Origin: an uncultured Kangiella sp.
GTDB lineage: Bacteria; Pseudomonadota; Gammaproteobacteria; Enterobacterales; DSM-103792
NCBI GenBank assembly: GCA_946480585.1
Contig: CAMLKQ010000073.1
Location: 1 to 9,047 of the forward strand
Reading direction: 5' to 3'
Length of the DNA stretch: 9,047 nucleotides
Shown here in pieces: positions 1-5,807 of this stretch (its first letter is position 1; each line of letters opens with the position of its first letter). The notes beneath the pieces are model-generated. The model saw nothing but the letters and a program-made list of their open reading frames with translations, was not told the origin of the DNA and searched no databases. Position numbers and translations under genes: made by a program.

Positions 1-1098
1 GTCAGCGCCGGCGCCTTTGATGTGCGGGTGCATGGCAATGGCGTGCTGCTGCCGGTGACGGTGCGCTGGGTGGCAGCGCAGGTCGAAGGCCGGGTCGAAC
101 AGGTGCACATGCGCGCCGGCAGCGCGGTCAAGGACGGCGATGTGCTGGTCACGTTGAGCAACCCGGCGCTGCAGCAAGCGCAGGAAGAAGCGCGCTGGTC
201 GCTGGAAGCCCTGCTGGCCGAACACAGCGCATTGAAAGTGGCGCTGGCGAGTGAGCAGCTGAACCAGCAAACCACCGTGGTCAAAACCGAATTTGCTTAC
301 AACAGCGCCAAGCTGCAGTACGAGGCCGAAGCCCGGCTGATTGCCGAGAAAGGCCAAGTGATTCCGGAGCTGGAGCACAAACGCACCGCGCTGAATGTGC
401 AACAACTGCAGGAAACGCTGCGCATCGAGCGCGACCGGCTGAAGCATTTCGACAACAACTTGCGCGCGCAGCTGAATGCCAAAGAGGCGCAGGTGGAAAA
501 AGTGCGCAAACAATTTTTGCGGGCGAAAGAGCAAGTCGATGCGCTGACCGTACGCGCGCCGATGGCAGGCATTGTCCAGGCGCTGCCGCTGGAGCCGGGG
601 CAGCGCGTGCTGGTGGGCGGCGAAATCGGCCGTGTGGCCGACCCGGCGGCGCTCTACGCCGAACTGAAAATTCCCGAGCAGCAGGCGCGCGATCTGGCGC
701 TGAATCAAGCCGCCAGCATCGACACCCGCAACGGTCTCGTCGCCGGCGTGGTGACGCGCATCGATCCGGCCGTGGTCGCCGGCATGGTCAAGGTCGATGT
801 GCAATTGACCGAAGCCTTGCCGAAAGGTGCACGCCCGGATTTGAGCATTGACGGCAGTGTGCAGATCGCTGCGCTTGCGCACACGCTGTACGTGCCGCGA
901 CCGGCGCTGAGCCAGAGCAACCAGCCGATGCAAGTGTACCGGCTGAACGACGAGCACAGCGCCGAACGCATCGCGGTCGAATTCGGTCAAGCCTCGGTCA
1001 ATGTCATTGAAATCAAAACCGGCTTGCACGCCGGCGACCGGATCATTTTGAACGACACCACGCTCTGGGGCGCACCGGAGCGGGTGCAGATGAATTGA
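1..1098 (+). CDS. HlyD/MacA-type periplasmic adaptor (membrane fusion protein), 5' partial
   Basis: The reading frame is open from base 1, so the true start and the N-terminal membrane anchor lie upstream; 365 residues are visible. In window numbering, residues 25-54 form the first half of a lipoyl-like domain (VAAQVEGRVEQV, then a Gly-Asp turn). Residues about 56-182 are a long coiled-coil hairpin rich in Gln, Glu, Lys, Leu and Ala, turning near residue 118. Residues 183-214 are the second lipoyl half (VRAPMAGIVQALPLEPGQ). Residues about 215-290 would be the beta-barrel and the remainder the membrane-proximal domain. This order is typical of adaptors that bridge an inner-membrane transporter to an outer-membrane channel. 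The ABC ATPase follows 85 bases downstream, which fits a MacAB-like export system. The helical tip lacks the Ser/Thr usually found in TolC-contacting adaptors. The family call is firm; the substrate is unknown. Confidence 0.92.
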   Translation, partial: VSAGAFDVRVHGNGVLLPVTVRWVAAQVEGRVEQVHMRAGSAVKDGDVLVTLSNPALQQAQEEARWSLEALLAEHSALKVALASEQLNQQTTVVKTEFAYNSAKLQYEAEARLIAEKGQVIPELEHKRTALNVQQLQETLRIERDRLKHFDNNLRAQLNAKEAQVEKVRKQFLRAKEQVDALTVRAPMAGIVQALPLEPGQRVLVGGEIGRVADPAALYAELKIPEQQARDLALNQAASIDTRNGLVAGVVTRIDPAVVAGMVKVDVQLTEALPKGARPDLSIDGSVQIAALAHTLYVPRPALSQSNQPMQVYRLNDEHSAERIAVEFGQASVNVIEIKTGLHAGDRIILNDTTLWGAPERVQMN

Positions 1099-1171
1099 CG
1101 AATGGCCTTCACGGCTGATCGCTTTATTCAGACAACGCAGTCAATACGCAAAGACGCAACAACAGGCAAGC

Positions 1172-1177
1172 AAGGAG
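1172..1177 (+). promoter_or_regulatory. Ribosome binding site of the ABC ATPase gene
   Basis: AAGGAG lies six bases before the ATG at 1184. It is a near-perfect Shine-Dalgarno sequence and fixes the start of the ATPase gene. It is the strongest such site in the window. Confidence 0.85.
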
Positions 1178-1183
1178 AACCGC

Positions 1184-1909
1184 ATGCAACCACAATCGTC
1201 AGCCGCCACCCCGGTCATTGCCCTCGACAATGTCGGCAAGACCTTTCTGACCGATGAAGTCGAAACGCTGGCACTGAGCAGCATTTACCTGACCATCAAC
1301 CCCGGCGAGTACGTGTCGATCACCGGACCGTCCGGTTGCGGCAAATCGACCTTGCTGTCGGTGCTCGGATTGCTCGACATGCCGAGCGAAGGCGAATACC
1401 GCTTGGCTGGCAAGCGCGTCGACCAATTGAACAACCGCGAACGCGCCAAGGTGCGCAACCGTGAAGTCGGCTTCATTTTTCAGGCGTTCAACCTGATCTC
1501 CGATCTGAACGTGCTGGAAAACGTCGAACTGCCGCTGACCTACCGCGACGATCTGAACAATGCCCAGCGCCGACAAATGGCGCAGGACGCGCTGGCGAAA
1601 GTCGACATGAGCCATCGTAGCCAGCATTACCCGAGTCAGCTTTCCGGTGGCCAGCAACAGCGCGTTGCCATTGCCCGCGCACTCGCTGGCAAGCCGTCGC
1701 TGCTGCTCGCCGACGAACCGACCGGCAACCTCGATTCGCGCAATGCCGAAATGGTGATGGATCTGCTCAAGCAGCTGCACCGCGACGGCGCCACCATTGT
1801 CATGGTCACCCACGATCCGCGTTCCGCCAAAGCCGCGCAGCGCCAAATCGCGCTGTTCGATGGCCGCATTGTCGATGACAGCCGCACCGATGCCGCCGCA
1901 GCCGCCTGA
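1184..1909 (+). CDS. ABC transporter ATP-binding protein, MacB/LolD-type
   Basis: A complete 241-residue nucleotide-binding subunit that hydrolyses ATP at the cytoplasmic face to drive the partner permease. All motifs are intact: Walker [10 protein letters not shown] at residues 48-56, Q-loop Gln100 (FIFQAFNL), signature LSGGQQQR at 153-160, Walker B LLLADE at 173-178 followed by PTGNLD, and the switch His210 (MVTHD). The PTGNLD stretch and the overall length match the LolD/MacB/FtsE-like class that partners MacB/FtsX-type permeases. It is a stand-alone ATPase, whereas in MacB itself the ATPase is fused to the permease. It is the only ATPase gene seen here, so both large permeases downstream probably use it. 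The C-terminus ends in a short Ala run with no evident function. It sits between the adaptor gene and a small membrane protein gene that starts 22 bases after its stop. Confidence 0.96.
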   Translation: MQPQSSAATPVIALDNVGKTFLTDEVETLALSSIYLTINPGEYVSITGPSGCGKSTLLSVLGLLDMPSEGEYRLAGKRVDQLNNRERAKVRNREVGFIFQAFNLISDLNVLENVELPLTYRDDLNNAQRRQMAQDALAKVDMSHRSQHYPSQLSGGQQQRVAIARALAGKPSLLLADEPTGNLDSRNAEMVMDLLKQLHRDGATIVMVTHDPRSAKAAQRQIALFDGRIVDDSRTDAAAAA

Positions 1910-1916
1910 ACCTCAT

Positions 1917-1922
1917 ACGGAG
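1917..1922 (+). promoter_or_regulatory. Ribosome binding site deciding the start of the small membrane protein
   Basis: ACGGAG lies nine bases before the ATG at 1932. A second in-frame ATG at 1923 directly abuts this site, with no spacer, so 1932 is the better start. The reading frame extends further upstream only by overlapping the ATPase gene, with no credible start there. Confidence 0.7.
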
Positions 1923-1931
1923 ATGACAAAC

Positions 1932-2372
1932 ATGAACGAAGTTGGCGTTGTTCGGCTGTACGCCCTGCGCGCGATGTATCTGCTGATGGCCGTTGGCCTG
2001 CTGCTCGCCATTTGGCCCAACATCATTTCGCCACCGGATCTCATCGCCGGACCGAAATCGGTGATCCGCGCGCTGCTTGGCGCGCTGGGCCTGCTTTGTC
2101 TGCTCGGCCTGCGCTACCCGCTGCAGATGTTGCCGCTGTTGCTGCTTGAGCTGCTGTGGAAAGTCATCTGGGTGGTGGCGTCGGTGCTGCCGATGTGGCA
2201 GGGCCCGGGCCTCGACGGTTACGCCTCAGAAACGCTGATCGAATGCCTGATCGGCATCGTGTTGCTGCCGCTGGTGATTCCGTGGGGCTATGTCGTCGCA
2301 CGCTATGTGCGCGCACCAGCTGAACCCTGGGCAAAACCGGCGATGGCCGCCGGTACCAAGCCGGCGCTGTGA
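1932..2372 (+). CDS. Small four-helix inner-membrane protein, function unknown
   Basis: I do not recognise the family. The protein has 146 residues, mostly hydrophobic. Four likely membrane segments lie at residues about 12-30, 44-60, 65-87 and 101-122, with the short polar stretch RYPLQ between the second and third. The third segment carries charged residues ([10 protein letters not shown]), which is unusual for a simple anchor and may mark a functional or packing site. There is no signal peptide apart from the first helix. The C-terminal tail of about 20 residues is rich in Pro, Ala and Lys and probably cytoplasmic. Placement between the ATPase gene (22 bases before) and the first permease gene (41 bases after) suggests an accessory subunit of the exporter, but nothing in the sequence gives a biochemical role. 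The start at 1932 is chosen from its ribosome binding site. Confidence 0.82.
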   Translation: MNEVGVVRLYALRAMYLLMAVGLLLAIWPNIISPPDLIAGPKSVIRALLGALGLLCLLGLRYPLQMLPLLLLELLWKVIWVVASVLPMWQGPGLDGYASETLIECLIGIVLLPLVIPWGYVVARYVRAPAEPWAKPAMAAGTKPAL

Positions 2373-2413
2373 TGCCCCGCCCAGCACGACATTGATGCAA
2401 CGGAGAGCTTTAA

Positions 2414-4870
2414 ATGTGGCGTGAAATTCACTATGCCTTGCGTTTGCTCAGCAAGACACCGGGCTTCACCGCGCTGACGCTGTTTGTCCTAGCAGCCGGG
2501 CTGTGTGTGGCGGTGTACATGCACGCCTTTGTGCGCACGCTCGGTTACGCGGAACTGCCATATCCGGACTATGAACGGCTGATGATGGTCGGCGCCGAGA
2601 TCAACGGCAAAGAGATCAGCGGCAACGCGATCAACCGTTTTGATTTCCAGCAGTTGGCCGCCGGCCAGCAACATTTTGATCGGTTCTTTCAATCGCGTTC
2701 CGATGCCGCCACCTTGGTCGATGGCGAATGGTCGAAGCGGCTGCGCACCAATCTGAGCAACAGCCAGTTGTTCGACGTGACGGCAGTACCGGCGCTGCTC
2801 GGCAAGGTGCTGCAACCGGCCGACTCGGCGCCGGGCGCCGCGCCGGTGGCGGTGTTGTCGTACGCGTTGTGGCAGGACACGTTCGACGCCGATCCGAACG
2901 TGATTGGCCGCACCATCACGCTCAACGACACACCAACCCAAGTCGTCGGCGTGATGCCGGCAGGTTTTGCCTTTCCGAACTGGACCGATGCCTGGCTGCC
3001 GCTGCCGGACACCCCGGCGCTGCAACCGGGCGCAGGCCCGGACGCCAGCATCATTGGCCGCTTGCGTGTCGGCAGCAAACGGCACACCGCCGAAGCCGAA
3101 CTGAAAGCGATGGCCAGTCAGCTCGAACAACAGTTTCCGGCCACCAACGCCAACCGCAATGTGGTGGTGTGGCCGTTTGTTCAGCAGCACATCACCAGCG
3201 GCGGCATGAGTGTGTTGATGGTGATGGCCTCCGCAGCGGCCTTCATTCTGCTGTTGGTGATGTTGAATGCCGGCAACTTGTTGCTGGCGCGCGCCGCCGA
3301 GCGGCAAAAAGAAATCGCCATTCGCTCGGCACTCGGCGCGCCGCGCCTGACGCTGGTGCGGCAAATGCTGTGGCAAGCCGTGTTGCTGACCATGGCCGGC
3401 GGCCTCATCGGCGTCTTTTTTGCGAGCTGGAGCCTCGGCTGGAACAATCAGGAGCTTGCCGGCTTCATCACGCACCTGCCGTTCTGGTGGCGCTTTGAAC
3501 TGACCGGCGCCGATCTGCGCTTTGCGTTTGGCCTGATCCTGTTGACCGGCATTGCGGTTGGCCTGTATCCGGCGCTGCGTGCCAGCTCCGGCGATCTGAA
3601 CCAGTTTCTGCGCGACGGCACCCGCGGCAGCAACGGTCTGAAAATGAAGCGGCTGACCGATGTGCTGGTGATGGCGGAAATCGCCTTGTCAGTCGCCTTG
3701 CTGATCGTCGCGCTGATGCTGAGCATTTCCACCTACAGCAAAGTGAATATCGATTTTCGTGCCCGTATCGACAATGTGCTGATCGCCAACCTCGATTTGC
3801 CAGCCACGCGTTATCCGCTGACCGCTCACCAGACCTTTCGCGATCAACTCGAAGCTGCCATGCAGGCGCAACACGGTGTTCAGCAGGTGGCTTTTGCAAG
3901 TCACCTGCCCGGCATGTTCGGCGCCGAGGAAAGTTATCTGATTGAAGGGCAACAGGTCACCGACGAACGCTATCCGAGCGTGCAGCGGGTGATCGTGTCG
4001 GACCGCTATTTCACGGCGTTCGATATTTCGCTGCTGCAGGGCCGAGTGTTTGATCACCGCGACAGCAGCGGTGACCCGGTGGTGATCGTCAGCAAGCAGT
4101 TTGCCGATCGGCACTGGCCACAGCAGTCGGCACTCGGCAAACGGCTGCAACTGCCGCTGGCCAGCACCACCGCGCCGGGCGAATCAGCCCTTACGTCATC
4201 CTCACCGGAAGCACTGCGCTGGTACACCGTGATCGGCGTCGTCGATGACGTGTTGTATCAGCAGGACAACATGGCGCAACCGGATTATTCGGCGCTGTAC
4301 TTCAGTCAGCGGCAACGGCCGACCACGGAATTGCTGGTCGCGGTCGCGACCACGGATGCGCCGATGACGCTGGCGCGCACGCTCGCGAGCGAAGTCAGCC
4401 GCCTCGATACCCGATTGCCGATCGACAACGTGATACCACTGGCTGAGCGCATCTACCGCTATACCAGCAACGCCGGCCTGGTCTGGATCACCAAACAGTT
4501 TCTGGCCATGGCCGCGCTGGGCGTATTGCTCGCCGCCAGTGGCATTTACGGTGTCATCGCCCGCTCGGTTGCGCTGCGCACCCAGGAACTGGGCGTGCGC
4601 CGTGCACTCGGCGCGTCCGAACAACGGGTTCTGGCGATGTTGATGCGCCAAGGCGGTTGGCGTTTCGCGATCGGTGGCGGCGTGGGTTTGTCGCTCGGCG
4701 TATTGCTGATGCATGCCATGCGCTACGCGATGTTCGGTCTCGACGGCAAAGGCACGGCGGTGGCGCTGACCGTGCTGCTGCTGGTCGGCAGCATCGTGGG
4801 TCTGGCGACATTCTGGCCGGCACGTAAAGCCGTTGCCTTGTCACCGGCAGCGGCGCTACGGCACGAATGA
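2414..4870 (+). CDS. ABC transporter permease with two fused MacB_PCD-FtsX modules (ADOP-like), copy 1
   Basis: This 818-residue protein has eight likely membrane helices in two modules. Module 1 has a helix at about 19-40, a large periplasmic MacB_PCD-type domain at about 41-265 (containing VIGRTITLNDTPTQVVGVMP), and helices at about 266-290, 318-340 and 368-390. Module 2 repeats this: helix 414-436, periplasmic domain 437-690 and helices 692-715, 750-768 and 781-801. Cytoplasmic coupling stretches follow a helix in each half: AERQKEIAIRSALGAPR (295-311) and RTQELGVRRALGASEQR (722-738). The start MWREIHYALRLLSKTPGFTA and the end PARKAVALSPAAALRHE are typical of duplicated permeases named after acidobacteria but widespread in other bacteria. 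MacB itself has four helices and works as a dimer, so this chain should supply a whole dimer. GGAG at 2402-2405 sits eight bases before the start. There is no ATPase domain; the gene at 1184 should provide it. Confidence 0.93.
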   Translation: MWREIHYALRLLSKTPGFTALTLFVLAAGLCVAVYMHAFVRTLGYAELPYPDYERLMMVGAEINGKEISGNAINRFDFQQLAAGQQHFDRFFQSRSDAATLVDGEWSKRLRTNLSNSQLFDVTAVPALLGKVLQPADSAPGAAPVAVLSYALWQDTFDADPNVIGRTITLNDTPTQVVGVMPAGFAFPNWTDAWLPLPDTPALQPGAGPDASIIGRLRVGSKRHTAEAELKAMASQLEQQFPATNANRNVVVWPFVQQHITSGGMSVLMVMASAAAFILLLVMLNAGNLLLARAAERQKEIAIRSALGAPRLTLVRQMLWQAVLLTMAGGLIGVFFASWSLGWNNQELAGFITHLPFWWRFELTGADLRFAFGLILLTGIAVGLYPALRASSGDLNQFLRDGTRGSNGLKMKRLTDVLVMAEIALSVALLIVALMLSISTYSKVNIDFRARIDNVLIANLDLPATRYPLTAHQTFRDQLEAAMQAQHGVQQVAFASHLPGMFGAEESYLIEGQQVTDERYPSVQRVIVSDRYFTAFDISLLQGRVFDHRDSSGDPVVIVSKQFADRHWPQQSALGKRLQLPLASTTAPGESALTSSSPEALRWYTVIGVVDDVLYQQDNMAQPDYSALYFSQRQRPTTELLVAVATTDAPMTLARTLASEVSRLDTRLPIDNVIPLAERIYRYTSNAGLVWITKQFLAMAALGVLLAASGIYGVIARSVALRTQELGVRRALGASEQRVLAMLMRQGGWRFAIGGGVGLSLGVLLMHAMRYAMFGLDGKGTAVALTVLLLVGSIVGLATFWPARKAVALSPAAALRHE

Positions 4871-4890
4871 ACGTTGCGCAAGGCACACAC

Positions 4891-4894
4891 GGAG
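4891..4894 (+). promoter_or_regulatory. Ribosome binding site deciding the start of the protease gene
   Basis: GGAG lies nine bases before the ATG at 4904. The frame is open further upstream, with a TTG at 4874, but only 4904 pairs a ribosome binding site with a protein that begins in a classic signal peptide. Confidence 0.65.
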
Positions 4895-4903
4895 TTGAAC
4901 ACC

Positions 4904-5749
4904 ATGAACAAGACGGCAGCTGCTGTTTGCGCGGTGCTGCTGGCGGTTTCTGCAACCGCCAGCGCCATCATCATTCGTGACGACACCGCTGATGCGGCAT
5001 ATCGGACAAATGCGGCGGCATTGCCGGCCTTGGCCGATTTTCCGGGCGAAGGTCACGGCGTGCTGATTGCACCGCAATGGGTGGTGACCGTCGCGCATGT
5101 GGCCTGTCTGCACATGCCGCTGCAGGAAATCCACATTGCCGGACAAGCGCGAAAAGTGCAGTCCGTCATCGTCCATCCGGGATTCAAAATGCCGTCCGAC
5201 GCGCTCATCCAATCCGCCTTGGCATCGGCTGACGCCGGTCAGCTGATGGCCTTTTTGGCGGGCTCGGATGACATCGCCCTGGTCAAGTTGCAAACGCCGG
5301 TTTCCGACGTTGCGCCGGTCGCGCTTTATCGTGGTGGCGATGAGGTCGGCAAGACCGTGCAGCTGATCGGCAAAGGTGCAACCGGCACCGGCAACGACCG
5401 TGAGATTGCGGACGGCCCGCGTCGCACGGCACTGCGGCGCGCGTTCAATGTGATCTCGCATGCCGATGCGCGTTGGTTGTCGTACCGGTTCGATGCGCCG
5501 CCGTCAGCGCTGCCGCTCGAGGGCATGACCGGTAGCGGCGACAGTGGCAGTCCGGTGCTGATCGAAACCGGTCAGCAGTGGCAACTGGCCGGTCTCGCTT
5601 CCTGGGTGTCCAGTGACGGTGAGCTGCGCGGCTATCCCGGTGCGCGTTACGGCGACCGCGGCAACAGCGTGCGCATTTCCCGTTACCTCGCCTGGATCGA
5701 AAGCACCATCGCCGGCGATCCGGCACAACCCGGCTTGACCAGGAATTGA
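4904..5749 (+). CDS. Secreted trypsin-like serine protease (chymotrypsin fold, S1 family)
   Basis: The protein has 281 residues. Residues 1-21 are a signal peptide (Lys at position 3, hydrophobic core, ending SATASA), so it is exported through Sec. The predicted catalytic triad is complete: His65 (VTVAHVAC), Asp123 (SDDIALVKL) and Ser214 (GSGDSGSP). The fold markers VLIAPQWVVTVAH and DIALVKL are clear. Differences from trypsin: the usual GDSGGP is GDSGSP; the position six before the serine, where trypsin has Asp, is Met208; and the mature chain has only one cysteine (Cys68), so no disulfides. Between His65 and Asp123 there is an Ala-rich, likely helical stretch at about 98-118. Cleavage after Ala21 would expose an Ile directly, with no obvious propeptide. 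The gene begins 33 bases after the first permease and ends 58 bases before the second. The substrate is unknown. Confidence 0.92.
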   Translation: MNKTAAAVCAVLLAVSATASAIIIRDDTADAAYRTNAAALPALADFPGEGHGVLIAPQWVVTVAHVACLHMPLQEIHIAGQARKVQSVIVHPGFKMPSDALIQSALASADAGQLMAFLAGSDDIALVKLQTPVSDVAPVALYRGGDEVGKTVQLIGKGATGTGNDREIADGPRRTALRRAFNVISHADARWLSYRFDAPPSALPLEGMTGSGDSGSPVLIETGQQWQLAGLASWVSSDGELRGYPGARYGDRGNSVRISRYLAWIESTIAGDPAQPGLTRN

Positions 5750-5772
5750 TTGAGGCATTGGACAGCTAACGA

Positions 5773-5789
5773 ACTGGCTGCGCGCCAGT
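5773..5789 (+). repeat. Perfect inverted repeat between the protease and the second permease
   Basis: ACTGGC and GCCAGT form a perfect 6-bp stem around a five-base loop. It sits in the 58-base gap, seven bases upstream of the ribosome binding site AAGGA (5797-5801) of the second permease. No T-run follows, so it does not look like a terminator. It could stabilise the mRNA end after processing, affect translation of the downstream gene, or be chance. Confidence 0.5.
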
Positions 5790-5807
5790 CTGAAAAAAGG
5801 AAATGCT

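Noticed and set aside
1135..1158. Three copies of ACGCA in the leader of the ATPase gene
   Set aside because: The motif is only five bases with uneven spacing (11 and 8 bases), which can arise by chance.
1099..1183. Possible promoter (TTGACG at 1095-1100, TTTATT at 1123-1128) ahead of the ATPase gene
   Set aside because: The spacing is about 22 bases and the -10 match is poor. The adaptor and ATPase genes are more simply explained as co-transcribed.
1199..1846. Long open frame of 215 codons on the minus strand opposite the ATPase gene
   Set aside because: The + strand frame encodes a full set of ABC ATPase motifs. The opposite frame has no recognisable domain and is the kind of shadow expected in GC-rich coding DNA.
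2489..3475. Open frame of 328 codons on the minus strand inside permease copy 1
   Set aside because: It has a His-, Arg- and Gln-rich composition with no domain pattern, and lies wholly opposite a clearly conserved permease. It is a shadow frame.
4874..4903. Upstream TTG start for the protease gene
   Set aside because: It has no ribosome binding site and would put ten residues in front of a well-formed signal peptide.
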